A stretch of DNA of 64,000 nt, taken from NCBI RefSeq assembly GCF_006715165.1, contig NZ_VFMS01000001.1:2046001-2110000 (forward strand). Direction: 5' to 3'. Below, piece after piece: positions 16,632 to 25,417 of this stretch; position 1 is the first letter of the stretch, and every line of letters begins with the position of its first letter. Below the pieces are notes generated by a model. The model worked only from the letters and a program-made list of their open reading frames with translations. It did no database searches and was not told the DNA's origin. The position numbers and the translations under genes are program-made. The stretch is from Arthrobacter sp. SLBN-122. Lineage in GTDB: Bacteria > Actinomycetota > Actinomycetes > Actinomycetales > Micrococcaceae.

Positions 16632-18074
16632 GTGGCACCCAAAACAGGACGGCAGAGCGGTTTGATACCCCTGCTGGTCATAGCAACTACACAGATGATG
16701 CTGGTGCTGGATGACTCGATTGTGAACATTGCGCTGCCCAGCATCCAGCGGGAGTTGGGCGTGGAAGCCCTTCACCTGCCGTGGGTTGTAAACGCTTATA
16801 TCCTGGCGTTCGGCGCACTCCTCCTGCTGGGCGGGCGTCTCGGCGACTTGTGGGGCCGGCGGCGCACCTTGCAGCTGGGCATCGCAATCTTCGTAGTGGC
16901 TTCCTTGGCCGGAGGGCTCGGGCAAACCACAGAAATGCTCATTGTCGCCAGGGCCGCCCAGGGATTGGGTGCAGCTATGGCAGCCCCCAACGCCTTGGCG
17001 CTGATCTCAACGACGTTCCCTGACCGTAAGATGCGCGACACAGCGCTGTCCCTTTATGGGGCGATGTCCGCCCTCGGCCTCGTCATAGGCCTGCTCCTTG
17101 GAGGCGTCCTGACGAACACCCTCGGCTGGCGCTGGGTGTTCTTCATCAACATCCCCATCGGTCTGCTCGTTCTCCTGGGCAGCCGGACCCTCCCGGCCAC
17201 CGGCGGTCACCAGGGACAGCTCGGCATCCTCGGCGCGGTACTGGCCACCGGCGGAATGGTCGCACTCGTGTACGCCATCACACGTTTCGGTGAGGCCGGA
17301 TTCACTGATCCGGCAGCGCTGGTACTCTTCGGCGCTTCCGCCGTCCTGCTCCTGGTGTTCACACTCACTCAAGCGCGCAGCAAAAACCCACTGGTGCCCC
17401 TAAGCCTCTTCAGGGACCGCAACCGTGCCGGCGCCTACGCCACCATGCTCCTGCTCGCCATTGGCCCGATGGGCACTTTCTATGTCATCACCCTCTACCT
17501 CCAGCAGGTCCAGCAATTCAGCCCGCTCCAGACCGGTGCTGCCTGGCTGCCGTTCGCTGCCGGACTCATACTGGGCGCCGGTAGTGCCCCGAAGCTTCTG
17601 CTGAAGATAGCACCGCGTGTCGTCGCTGCAACGGGGGCACTCCTCAGCGCCGTCGCTGCGCTCTGGTTTTCCACCATCGCCGAGGACGCCAACTACTGGC
17701 TCCACCTGGCACCGGCCATGTTCGTACTCGCCGGCGGATTCGGCCTGGGCGTCATAGCGCTCACACAGGCCGCCGTTTACCACGTCGACCAGGACAAGGC
17801 AGGGATCGCCTCGGCGCTGCTCAACTCAGCCCAGCAGATCGGCGTCGCTCTCGGTCTAGCCGTGCTGGCCGCTGTCGCGGCCACCATCTCAGCGCCGCAC
17901 GAACGCGCCGGCGTCAGCCTCGGGGCAGCTCTCACAGCGGGTTACAGTACAGCGTTGCTAGTCGCCGCCGCTATTCTCGTCATCGCTGGAGTACTGGCCC
18001 TAACAACGCTCAATGGACACCCAACACCCGAAGCCCAAAACTCCGACACAAGCACTGACGAACTAACAGTCTGA
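16632..18074 (+). CDS. MFS transporter, DHA2 family (14 TMS, EmrB/QacA-like)
   Basis: 480 residues from GTG 16632, preceded by AGGAG at 16622-16626; the frame continues upstream but without a better start. Motif D1 (LDDSIVNIALPSIQ), motif A-like GGRLGDLWGRRRT and motif C (GLLLGGVLTNTLGWRWVFFINIPIG) place it in the proton-driven drug efflux group with 14 membrane segments. The CsoR-like palindrome upstream suggests induction by a metal or sulfur-species signal rather than by a drug-sensing TetR, though a second palindrome (16389) may bind one. It ends at a strong hairpin. Confidence 0.9.
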   Translation: MAPKTGRQSGLIPLLVIATTQMMLVLDDSIVNIALPSIQRELGVEALHLPWVVNAYILAFGALLLLGGRLGDLWGRRRTLQLGIAIFVVASLAGGLGQTTEMLIVARAAQGLGAAMAAPNALALISTTFPDRKMRDTALSLYGAMSALGLVIGLLLGGVLTNTLGWRWVFFINIPIGLLVLLGSRTLPATGGHQGQLGILGAVLATGGMVALVYAITRFGEAGFTDPAALVLFGASAVLLLVFTLTQARSKNPLVPLSLFRDRNRAGAYATMLLLAIGPMGTFYVITLYLQQVQQFSPLQTGAAWLPFAAGLILGAGSAPKLLLKIAPRVVAATGALLSAVAALWFSTIAEDANYWLHLAPAMFVLAGGFGLGVIALTQAAVYHVDQDKAGIASALLNSAQQIGVALGLAVLAAVAATISAPHERAGVSLGAALTAGYSTALLVAAAILVIAGVLALTTLNGHPTPEAQNSDTSTDELTV

Positions 18075-18103
18075 GAGCCACTTTCTCTACGTAACAGCCT
18101 TTG

Positions 18104-18137
18104 GTAGGCGCTGGCGTTGTCAAACGCCAGCGCCTAC
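18104..18137 (+). terminator. 15-bp stem hairpin after the DHA2 exporter
   Basis: GTAGGCGCTGGCGTT at 18104-18118 pairs with its complement at 18123-18137 around four bases. It lies between convergent genes and may work in both directions. Confidence 0.75.
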
Positions 18138-18173
18138 TGGCTATGCGGCGTCTCCCACAGATCTTTATAAACG

Positions 18174-18199
18174 CCGATAACAGCGATTCCGTAAAGCTA
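18174..18199. repeat. Left copy of a ~25-bp repeat (CCGATA...GTAAAGCTA), inverted relative to the right copies
   Basis: Reading plus-strand inward, CCGATA...GTAAAGCTA. Aligned with the minus-strand reading of 21198-21223, 19 of 26 positions match by eye, concentrated at both ends. It overlaps the resolvase stop codon. It could be one end of a mobile segment or a resolvase site. Confidence 0.45.
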
Positions 18200-18811
18200 C
18201 GGCAAGAAGGGCGGCTCGGCGGGGGAGGAGGATCCCGCGAGCCTAGCTTGGCGTAGGTACTGGTAGACCGTCTCCCTGCTGATCCCGTAATCATGGGCAA
18301 GGGCGACTTTTGAAATGCCGCCGCCAGCCCGCCTGACCAGCTCGGCCGCCTGCTCCGGGGTGAGGGTCTTTTTTCGCCCTTTGTACGCGCCGCGCTGCTT
18401 GGCCAGGGCGATCCCTTCCCGTTGGCGTTCCCTGATGAGGGAACGTTCAAATTCAGCGAATGCCCCCATGACGGAGAGCATAAGGTTGGCCATGGGGGAG
18501 TCCTCGCCTGTGAAGACCAGGCTCTCCTTGACGAACTCCACCCGCACACCTTTGCGGGTGAGGTTCTGGACGAGGGCGCGCAGGTCATCGAGGTTACGGG
18601 CGAGCCGGTCCATGCTGTGAACGACGACGGTGTCCCCGTCACGGACGAACCGCGACAGCTCGGTCAGCTCAGGTCTGGCAGTGTCCCGGCCGGAGGCCTT
18701 GTCAGTGAAGACCCGGTCCAGAACCTGGCCTTCGAGCTGGCGCTTCTCGTTTTGGTCCACCGTGCTGACCCGCACGTACCCGATCCGCTGTCCGGCCACC
18801 GGCGCCTCCAA
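18197..18811 (-). CDS. Serine recombinase (resolvase/invertase family)
   Basis: A 204-residue small serine recombinase. The N-terminal catalytic domain begins RIGYVRVSTVDQN with the nucleophilic serine, has the conserved arginines in VVHSMDRLARN and FERSLIRERQREG, and ends with an HTH (KVALAHDYGISRETVYQYL). Full length for Tn3-type resolvases and Pin/Hin invertases. No transposase is adjacent, so it may serve a non-autonomous element or a plasmid-derived segment. Its stop codon lies inside one of three related repeats in the region. Confidence 0.93.
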   Translation of the reverse strand: MEAPVAGQRIGYVRVSTVDQNEKRQLEGQVLDRVFTDKASGRDTARPELTELSRFVRDGDTVVVHSMDRLARNLDDLRALVQNLTRKGVRVEFVKESLVFTGEDSPMANLMLSVMGAFAEFERSLIRERQREGIALAKQRGAYKGRKKTLTPEQAAELVRRAGGGISKVALAHDYGISRETVYQYLRQARLAGSSSPAEPPFLP

Positions 18812-19165
18812 CCCTCGTCCTGTCAGGTTGAGTTCTAGGCCCGTGACAGAAGGAAGTCAAGACTACCGCGCGGGATCGTCGGGACGGGGTGTACTTGCAG
18901 GACAGATTTGCAAAAACGCATCTTGACGAAGAAGGCCTCACGTTTATCGCAACAGCGCCGAACCCGGCACCGGACACGGCTCACCCCTGCTCACTAGTGT
19001 TGGGCCGCAAGAGCGCGATACGAGGCCAACCAGACTACCGGTGAGCGGGAAGAGCCGGCACCTCGGCTTCCCTGAATCAACCTTGAATTCCTGATGTCTC
19101 CGCGCTACTGACGACGTTTCGGTCTTGAAGCCGGCTATCTCGTAGCGTCCTTGCGCTCCAAGTGC
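18812..19165. other. 354-base gap, no gene seen
   Basis: No frame with a start, ribosome site and plausible protein was found. It should contain the resolvase promoter on the minus strand, and possibly a recombination site, but no clear subsite repeats were found. Confidence 0.5.
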
Positions 19166-20215
19166 CTATTCATGTCTTTCGGGAGACTTCATGCCAAACC
19201 AGGGCTGACCATCGAAATCTGCATCAGCGATTCCTCCCACCTTCGCGTTTATGAGGGTCGGTTCGTGAAGATTTTTGGGAACGTAGCTTCCATCATCGGG
19301 ATGGTGGAAGAGGTACTCTCGTGCGTGCTCCGCGGTGTGTTCGTTAAATAGCTTCTCCATAGCCGCTGTGCCAGCCTGTATTCGGTCCGCATCTCCTCTC
19401 AGTATCGCGGCTCTCATTTCCTGCAGGCGCGGATCGTCGATGTCGTACTGCTCGACCATCACCATGGGATCACTCATCAAGAGGCCAATCTTTCGCGTGA
19501 GGGGGAAAGTGATACCCCAGGCGGTCGCAAAGCCGACTCCCTGCCAGGCATCGTCCGAGAGGTTGCGGACAAGGCTCACCGGGGCATCGGAGGTGATAAG
19601 CGAGCGAGTTTTGAAGCGGATGAGCGACCACGGGCGAGCGGCTAGGTAGGGCGTGATTTGCTCGGCAGTATCCAGCAGATGCTGGATGTGCTTTAGGTTT
19701 GAGAACCTAATTGGAGGCCCTCCAGGTTGCGTCGCTTGATCCCATAGCCGGTTCGCTTCCTGATCTGTGGCCTCAAACCCAAGGTTTCTCTTGATCCAAG
19801 ACTTCGCGTGGGGGCGACCGCCCGCTCCTATTTCGAGGCGAACCATACTCGCCTGTAGGTGCTCTATAGTTCGACGAGTGTCGGGGCCTCGCACGTGCTG
19901 GAGAGCGGAATAGTAGGAGAGCTTCCAGCGGTCCACTTCGGGGAGTGGGAACTCTCCTTGCATTACCCTACGGATAATTGCCAGTCCTTCCCCCTCAATA
20001 CTGCTTAGCGCCGTTTCAAACGCACCAGGCTCCTCTAGTTCCTCCACTCTGTAAAAGTGTGTCTGAGCCGCCACGTTCTTCACTGAGGGTGTATACGACT
20101 GCCGACCGGAGTCGAGAGGCAAGACGGTGATGCGTTCCTTCTCCGTTGCGAATCCGCGAAGATAGCCTCGGGGCACGTAGTGGTGCAGCTTCCCGCTACT
20201 GTCTTTGCTCATCAT
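19166..20215 (-). CDS. DUF4238-like protein
   Basis: About 349 residues from the ATG at 20215; the frame is open to 20461 but the upstream part looks non-homologous. The start of the domain, KLHHYVPRGYLRGFA, is the hallmark of DUF4238. Later segments (RPWSLIRFKTRSLITSDAPV) fit that family, whose members recognise or process something unknown and are often found in accessory DNA. The ribosome site is weak, so the start is uncertain. It lies in the resolvase-bearing segment and is probably cargo. Confidence 0.72.
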   Translation of the reverse strand: MMSKDSSGKLHHYVPRGYLRGFATEKERITVLPLDSGRQSYTPSVKNVAAQTHFYRVEELEEPGAFETALSSIEGEGLAIIRRVMQGEFPLPEVDRWKLSYYSALQHVRGPDTRRTIEHLQASMVRLEIGAGGRPHAKSWIKRNLGFEATDQEANRLWDQATQPGGPPIRFSNLKHIQHLLDTAEQITPYLAARPWSLIRFKTRSLITSDAPVSLVRNLSDDAWQGVGFATAWGITFPLTRKIGLLMSDPMVMVEQYDIDDPRLQEMRAAILRGDADRIQAGTAAMEKLFNEHTAEHAREYLFHHPDDGSYVPKNLHEPTLINAKVGGIADADFDGQPWFGMKSPERHE

Positions 20216-20330
20216 GTCGACATCATGCCACCCAGGCCGCAGCGCAAACTGGTCATCCCACAGAGTCGCGGGTTTACTGAGACTGACCCGAATCACCTCC
20301 GGGACCCTCCAAGGGATCCCCTCTTCCCGA

Positions 20331-20354
20331 TAGCATACATAACGTCGGTATCGG
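20331..20354. repeat. Middle copy of the CCGATA/ACATAACGTCGG repeat
   Basis: TAGCATACATAACGTCGG followed by TATCGG; differs from 21198-21223 by one inserted base and a few substitutions next to TAGC. Same orientation as the right copy, 867 bases away. It lies between the DUF4238 gene and the next minus-strand gene, within the promoter zone of the former. Confidence 0.55.
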
Positions 20355-20408
20355 CTCCTCGAACATGGGTGGGGGAGTACCTCTGAATTGGGTTTTCCGG
20401 GCGGGTTT

Positions 20409-20897
20409 TCAGCCGTCGGAGCGAAGGGAGATGTCTGCGGCACCCCGCAGGAGTGCAGCAACCTCGGGGGTCATGGAATAACGCACACCGTCCCAATCCC
20501 AGATGTAGTGCCAGTTTTTGCCCTTGGGGGTGACGTACAGCGGAAGCCCTGCGCGACGGACCGCCTTCCCCACGCCGCCGAGGGTACCTGCGACGCCAGG
20601 CGCACCTTTCGGGTCTGAGACAGCCTTTGCGATGTCCCTTGGAAGGAAGTGCATGGTCTGGTCACCGGTTCCCTGAATCATGTGAAGGAGGACTTCTTGC
20701 CCCCTCAGCGAGATCTTGTCCCATAGGGTAGCGGCGATGGTGGGAGCTTCGCCGGTCTCAACCCATGCAGGGACAGTTCCCGATGGAAGCCGGGTGGGCG
20801 CATCAGGCTCAGGAACCTCTGCGATGAACTCGCCAAAGCGGATTTGGAACTCCTGCACGCGGTGTTCGGGGACGTGGACAGTTATTGGAATGAGCAT
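20409..20897 (-). CDS. Hypothetical protein, 162 residues
   Basis: ATG 20897 has GGAG five bases upstream on the minus strand. The protein is soluble, with an acidic, Pro-rich N-terminal third (EVPEPDAPTRLPSGTVPAW) and a C-terminal part containing LYVTPKGKNWHYIWDWDG. A WHY-type aromatic segment like this occurs in small accessory-region proteins, but I do not recognise the family. It sits between two copies of the direct repeat, with a 12-bp palindrome 66 bases upstream. Confidence 0.6.
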   Translation of the reverse strand: MLIPITVHVPEHRVQEFQIRFGEFIAEVPEPDAPTRLPSGTVPAWVETGEAPTIAATLWDKISLRGQEVLLHMIQGTGDQTMHFLPRDIAKAVSDPKGAPGVAGTLGGVGKAVRRAGLPLYVTPKGKNWHYIWDWDGVRYSMTPEVAALLRGAADISLRSDG

Positions 20898-20962
20898 CTG
20901 AACTCCAAGAGGGGTTGTAAGAGAGGTTGGTACTCAAAGTCTCGCGTTCGGGAGCCTGGATG

Positions 20963-20988
20963 TCAAGGGAGGTTACAACCTCCCTTGA
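20963..20988. promoter_or_regulatory. Perfect 12-bp palindrome upstream of the 20897 gene
   Basis: TCAAGGGAGGTT at 20963-20974 and AACCTCCCTTGA at 20977-20988 around two bases. A tight centre favours a protein operator over an RNA hairpin. A related half (GGGGTTGTAA) occurs about 50 bases closer to the gene. Confidence 0.5.
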
Positions 20989-21347
20989 GAAAGTCCCTGC
21001 CGGGCCTTGAATCTCTATATCCCGTGGCGGCGCCTCACACTCGTACGGTGTGAACGTCAGGCTTTCAGCGAGCCCGAGGACCTTCCGCGCTCCTGTGCGG
21101 GAGCGCCAATGGATCCCCCGCCGGGCGGCTTGCTAACCGGCACGCGAGCTCACGACCGCTGCCAATGGCCGATGCATTGAATGCAACGGTAGTGGATTAG
21201 CTTTACATAACGTCGGCTATCGGTCACAGCACTGAGCTGTTGTGCCGGCAGAGGGTAGAGGCTTCCGTCGAAATGCGGGATGCAAACCCTATTCTCGGGA
21301 GAGTTCCAGGCCTGAAAATGTGCTTGTCACGACCCTAGGAGGTCTCC
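20989..21347. other. 359-base gap; holds one repeat copy, no gene
   Basis: Apart from the repeat at 21198-21223 and a short TCACAC/GGTGTGA inverted repeat near 21030-21050, nothing was recognised. The promoter of the lipoprotein gene at 21348 should lie here. Confidence 0.5.
21198..21223. repeat. Right copy of the CCGATA/ACATAACGTCGG repeat
   Basis: TAGCTTTACATAACGTCGG followed by CTATCGG. Direct repeat of 20331-20354 and inverted relative to 18174-18199, so the outer pair reads inward at both ends of an approximately 3.05-kb segment carrying the resolvase. Confidence 0.55.
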
Positions 21348-22022
21348 ATGCGCAGCTTTTTAATTATTTGTTGCCTCGTAGCTTGCGGAGCAATAAGCGG
21401 CTGCAGTGCGACAGGAAACAGCCACCCTACGCAACCGACCTCAGCTCCTGCCTCGGGTACGCGAGCCATTACCGTGGACCCTTGGGGGCGTGATCTCCAC
21501 GAGTCACCCGTGCCAACGGTGTTTCTTTCCCCGTCAACTGGGAACTTCTGCATGCCCTCCCGAATCACCGATCGCCCCGACGCCTACTTATGTGTAGGTG
21601 AGGCACCACAAGGTCCGGGGGTACACGACTTTTGTATCCGCAATCCTTCCGGTGAGGACGAATACGCGTGTCTGGGCAAGGACCTGGCTTGGCAGGTATT
21701 GCGGGGCCTTCCGCAGCGAACTGCGGGTCCTGTCACGAGGCCCGGAAAGGTGGGGGATTATGTATACCTCAAACTAACTGACGGCACGATGTGCACGAGG
21801 AGTCATATAGCCGGGATGCCGTCGGCGGGAGACTACGTGTTCTTGGGCTTGTGTGATGGTAAGACGTCCTATTTCACTCGTTTCGCCGGCGCTGACCCCC
21901 CATCCGATAGCTCTAGCCCCTTTGGTGAGGGCACCGATGCCCAAGGGCGCTGGCTGGTCAAAACCGGAATAGCAACGACTGAGCAACTGACCTTGAGGTC
22001 TGTTGAAACGGCCTATCGATAA
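21348..22022 (+). CDS. Putative lipoprotein, unknown function
   Basis: 224 residues with AGGAGG upstream of the ATG. The signal peptide MRSFLIICCLVACGAISGC ends in a lipobox cysteine (ISGC), followed by a Ser/Thr/Pro-rich tether. The mature part has many cysteines (FCMPS, YLCVG, DFCIRN, YACLG, TMCTR, LCDG) that could make disulfides outside the cell. A repeated pattern of short beta segments (DAYLCVGEAP, DEYACLGKDL, DYVFLGLCDG) suggests internal duplication. No family recognised. Confidence 0.75.
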   Translation: MRSFLIICCLVACGAISGCSATGNSHPTQPTSAPASGTRAITVDPWGRDLHESPVPTVFLSPSTGNFCMPSRITDRPDAYLCVGEAPQGPGVHDFCIRNPSGEDEYACLGKDLAWQVLRGLPQRTAGPVTRPGKVGDYVYLKLTDGTMCTRSHIAGMPSAGDYVFLGLCDGKTSYFTRFAGADPPSDSSSPFGEGTDAQGRWLVKTGIATTEQLTLRSVETAYR

Positions 22023-22261
22023 ATGAGCCTATGGGCATGTCCAGGAATTATTTCGATAACTTAGATAGTTCAATTGCAGCTCATTAGCAATGAAAATCCA
22101 CCGAAAGGGTTTTGGGACATAACGCACACCGTGCCGCTGGTCAAAAATGCAGCCCAACGTAGCAGGTGATGGGCCAGCCCAAATAGGGGAGGGGAAACCC
22201 TAGGAACGCCGCGAACATCTTGACGACAATGGATGAACACGCATCACTAGGGAGGCTGGCT

Positions 22262-22858
22262 ATGGATGCCACACGGATCGTCTTCCTCATCCTGTCCCTG
22301 GGGGCTCTCGCGGCCTGCAGCCCTGGGGGTTCGGCATCGGGGGTATCCACCCGGTCCGGAGCGGACGTCGTTGCGGACTGCCGCAAGAACCACCCGGACG
22401 CGGACGGCAAGCCGGTGAAGCAAGAAGACGGAGCCAACCCCCAAATTTTCGTCGTGAAGGGTTGTGGGGCGCCTGGAGTTTCGGGGGTTGCAGGCGACGG
22501 GCTATGGGAGGCTCGTTTTTCCAGCTATGGAGTGGACGCGGATTATATGAGCCCCTACTACGTCGTCGAGTCCTTCATAACGGATTGCCCCGCCCTGGGC
22601 CTGGACTTCGAGTTCTCGCACATGAACACTATTGACTATCGGATAGTCGTGCCGGATGCAAGCGTCGTATCCGGAAATTCAGACCGGCCCGAAGACGTCT
22701 ACAGCCTGAGTTCCGTCCCCGCTGCGGCACCTCAGGAAGTCAAAGCGGCCGCTGGTTCCGATCTGCTCGTGTTCCACGGCTCAAAGACTTCGATTCAGAA
22801 AGTCAGCTGTGAAGATCTAACCGCCGTGACACCCCGCCCCACGCCAACCGGACAATAA
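22262..22858 (+). CDS. Putative lipoprotein, unknown function
   Basis: 198 residues from ATG 22262, with GGGAGG six bases upstream. Signal peptide with lipobox LAAC; a low-complexity spacer follows. The mature domain contains paired cysteines (VADCRKN, VKGCGAPG, ITDCPALG, KVSCEDL) but no motif I recognise. Same orientation as the previous lipoprotein, 239 bases downstream; that gap shows nothing distinct. Confidence 0.72.
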   Translation: MDATRIVFLILSLGALAACSPGGSASGVSTRSGADVVADCRKNHPDADGKPVKQEDGANPQIFVVKGCGAPGVSGVAGDGLWEARFSSYGVDADYMSPYYVVESFITDCPALGLDFEFSHMNTIDYRIVVPDASVVSGNSDRPEDVYSLSSVPAAAPQEVKAAAGSDLLVFHGSKTSIQKVSCEDLTAVTPRPTPTGQ

Positions 22859-22906
22859 TGTTCCCAGGTTGACATGAGGCCAATTATCGGTGCTCGCAGC
22901 CCTGCA

Positions 22907-23146
22907 TCAGGCGCCGCTCCGCTTATCAGGATCCGCTCCCAGTATGCGAAGCAGATCCCGGGTAGCCAACCGCAGCTCCTCGTAAGCGTGCTGGTAGAAG
23001 TGCGGGGTGGGGTGATTCAGGGGAGTGCTGTCGAACAGGCTGGTTGGCTGCAACGCCTCGTCGATGACCTGCTGGTCGTTCCCCGGATCTGACTCATGCT
23101 GAGGGCGCAGCTCGTCAAAACCCTGGACCAGACTCCTACTTCTTCG
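22907..23146 (-). pseudogene. Coding-like open frame without a start codon, overlapping the end of the RelA/SpoT-domain gene
   Basis: On the minus strand, the frame from 23146 to the TGA at 22907-22909 reads as convincing protein (for example TPLNHPTPHFYQHAYEELRL and LATRDLLRILGADPD) but has no ATG or GTG, and the only TTG codons are deep inside. It begins in another frame within the last codons of the alarmone-synthetase-like gene. It may be a broken gene, or a C-terminal extension lost by a frameshift near 23140. Confidence 0.4.
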
Positions 23147-24242
23147 TCATCCTGTACCGCTCGATCTGCCGCAGCCGCCGAAGGAGGCTGTCGCGCCGCG
23201 GGTGCGGGACGGCGTCGGGCTCTTCCGCGGTGAGATCGATGTGCTTGGTGCCGTACTGCCAGAGGAGGAGGTCGTCCAGGAGCCGGTCCGGGCCGGGGGA
23301 GTAGCGGTGATCGAGGGCTTTGCGGACTTCCGTGATGCGGTTGGCGCTGAGCAGACCGGCCAGCTGCATGGTCTGGTTCATCCCGTGCGCGGCGAGGAGT
23401 TCGGCGGCCCAGCCCCAGTCATCGTCCACCTTGCGGTCCACGTGCGGGAGCAGGGTCCGCCAGACGTCCCGGATCCGGTTGGGCGTGAGCGGCGCTGCCC
23501 CTTCGCCGTCCATGTCCCAGAAGCTCCGGACTTCCTCATACCGTTCGTGCAGGTCAGCGAAGGCCGTCTCTACTGTTTCCAGCATGGCGGCGGTAGCCGT
23601 GAACTGCCGGTCGAAGTGCGGCGTCCAGGCCCGCGGGTCCTCGGCCTTGAACCGGATATCGTGCTCAATCTCGCTCCAGGCGTGGGCAAAGATGGTGCGG
23701 ATCTGGCACTCGAAGAAGTAGCTGCCGTTGGGCTGCAGATCCGGGTTGAAAACCTGCTGGTACTCCTTGACGGCCTCGTTCTGGATGGTGCGCAGGATCA
23801 GGTGCCGGCTCGAATACCCGTAAGTGCCGGACTCAATGGACCCGATGTCCTTTTCCCGGTCGCCGCGGCAGTCGAAAAGCTGCCTCTGACGCTTGATGAT
23901 ATTGGCCACTGCGGCGTTCTCGGCTGGGAGTTTGGTGATCACCCGGATGCCCACCATGTCATTGAGCGTGCGGAACGGGTCCGGAAACTTCAGGAGCCTC
24001 CGCCCACCCGGCTCCAGCGGCTCCTCGGTGCGCGAGATCTTTTCCTTGAAGGATTCCACCGTCTTGGTGCGGCCGGTAACGAACAGCGGCGTGACCTCGC
24101 TGTCCTTCAGCATGTCCCTCAAAACCAGCAGGACATCCCGGGTAACCAGCTTCAGGGCAGGCCGGACGCGCTCATAAATCTCCACGTTGTGCTGCACCGA
24201 CTCACGCAGCGGCTCGTCCAGGCTTTCCCAGTTACTCGGCAT
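23136..24242 (-). CDS. RelA/SpoT-domain protein (small alarmone synthetase-like)
   Basis: 368 residues. The synthetase-domain motifs are GRTKTVESFKEKI, DPFRTLNDMVGIRVIT, YGYSSRHLIL and CQIRTIFAHAWSEIEHD, covering about residues 40-235. There is no HD hydrolase domain and no TGS/ACT region. The remaining 130 residues are helical and unidentified. It may make (p)ppGpp or a related nucleotide; some members act as toxins or phage defence effectors. It abuts the resolvase-containing accessory region. Confidence 0.85.
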   Translation of the reverse strand: MPSNWESLDEPLRESVQHNVEIYERVRPALKLVTRDVLLVLRDMLKDSEVTPLFVTGRTKTVESFKEKISRTEEPLEPGGRRLLKFPDPFRTLNDMVGIRVITKLPAENAAVANIIKRQRQLFDCRGDREKDIGSIESGTYGYSSRHLILRTIQNEAVKEYQQVFNPDLQPNGSYFFECQIRTIFAHAWSEIEHDIRFKAEDPRAWTPHFDRQFTATAAMLETVETAFADLHERYEEVRSFWDMDGEGAAPLTPNRIRDVWRTLLPHVDRKVDDDWGWAAELLAAHGMNQTMQLAGLLSANRITEVRKALDHRYSPGPDRLLDDLLLWQYGTKHIDLTAEEPDAVPHPRRDSLLRRLRQIERYRMTKK

Positions 24243-24288
24243 AATCCCAGCTTACGGCGGGGGTCCGACAGGAAGCCGTTAGGGGTCT

Positions 24289-25335
24289 TTACGTTGCGGC
24301 GGCTGACGTGGAGCCGCGCACTACCAGCGAGGTCTCCAGGGTGACGCCGCCGGACCCCAGCGACTTGCCCTCCATGAGCCGGCGCAGTTGCTCCCCGGCC
24401 TTCTGGCCCAGGGCGGTGGCGGGCAGGTGCACACTGGTCAGGCCCGGATTGCTTGTGGCCGAATAGGGCAGGTCGTCGAACCCGGCCACGGCCAGCTCCT
24501 CGGGGATCCGGATCCCTGCCACGCGCGCTTCCTGCAGCACCCCGTACGCATGGGTGTCGGTGGCGCAGGCGACGGCGGATACGCCCGCGCGCTGCCAGTC
24601 CGGCCACGCTTCGGCAAACGCGTGCGCCGCCGCGCCGACGTCGATGGTGGTGCTGATGATCCGCTCCGGGCTTACGGTGATGCCGCGGGAGGCGGCTTCC
24701 GCCAGGAACGCCGCACGCCGGACCGCGAACGTCTCGGTGCCAGTCACGCTGTCCACATAGGCCGCTTCCCTGTGCCCGGCGTCAGCCAGGTGTGCGGCCA
24801 ACGCCCGGGCGCCCTGTGCGACGTCAAGATTCACGGCTGGAGCGGCCGATTCCAAGCCGGGGGCGTCCAGCAGGACCAGGGGGCCCGCAATGGAAAGATC
24901 GGCCAGGAAGCCGGCGTTCGGTGCGTCAACCAGAAGCCCCGCCGGGCGCAGGGACATCAGCTTCCGCACGTCGTCGGCCTTGGGAAACTCGCCCGAATCC
25001 GTGACGGAGAGCAGCAGCTGGTACTGCGGACCCAGAGCCTCCCGCACCCCGCCGATCACCTTGGCGAAGAATGGGTTGGAGATGTCCGGCGCCACCAGGA
25101 TCACAATGGAGCTGACGCCCTTGGCCAGCGAGCTGCCGATGCCGTCCACCACGTACCCCAGCTCGGCGATGGCCTCCTGCACCCGGGAAATATTGTCCTC
25201 GGACACTCGGCCCGCCGTCTTGCCATTGGCCACCAGCGACACCGTGGCCACAGAGACTCCGGCCCGGGCCGCGACCATGGCTGCCGTCACCCGCCGGGGC
25301 CGCGCCCGCTGCTGCACCTGTTCCCCGGAATCCAT
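24289..25335 (-). CDS. LacI-family transcriptional regulator
   Basis: 348 residues with a typical N-terminal HTH (VTAAMVAARAGVSVATVSLVANGK) and a periplasmic-binding-like effector domain (VAPDISNPFFAKVIGGV..., ending VRGSTS). It is divergent from the nucleoside hydrolase-MFS-ribokinase operon, and two LacI-type operators lie between them, so it most likely represses that operon and itself, with a nucleoside or ribose as inducer (inference). Confidence 0.93.
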   Translation of the reverse strand: MDSGEQVQQRARPRRVTAAMVAARAGVSVATVSLVANGKTAGRVSEDNISRVQEAIAELGYVVDGIGSSLAKGVSSIVILVAPDISNPFFAKVIGGVREALGPQYQLLLSVTDSGEFPKADDVRKLMSLRPAGLLVDAPNAGFLADLSIAGPLVLLDAPGLESAAPAVNLDVAQGARALAAHLADAGHREAAYVDSVTGTETFAVRRAAFLAEAASRGITVSPERIISTTIDVGAAAHAFAEAWPDWQRAGVSAVACATDTHAYGVLQEARVAGIRIPEELAVAGFDDLPYSATSNPGLTSVHLPATALGQKAGEQLRRLMEGKSLGSGGVTLETSLVVRGSTSAAAT

Positions 25336-25382
25336 ACTTCGATCCTAGTCGCAGCGTCGAACCCACCAGCAGCCGCAGGACA

Positions 25383-25394
25383 TCAAGCGTTTGA
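25383..25394. promoter_or_regulatory. LacI-type operator 1
   Basis: TCAAGCGTTTGA, a near-palindrome with the central CG pair and AA/TT flanks typical of LacI family sites. It lies 48 bases from the lacI start. Confidence 0.65.
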
Positions 25395-25417
25395 CGTGCA
25401 CAAACGGAAAAGCAACG

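Noticed and set aside
18104..18137. Long inverted repeat considered as a transposon end
   Set aside because: No partner copy elsewhere, and it sits directly after a gene stop, so a terminator explains it better.
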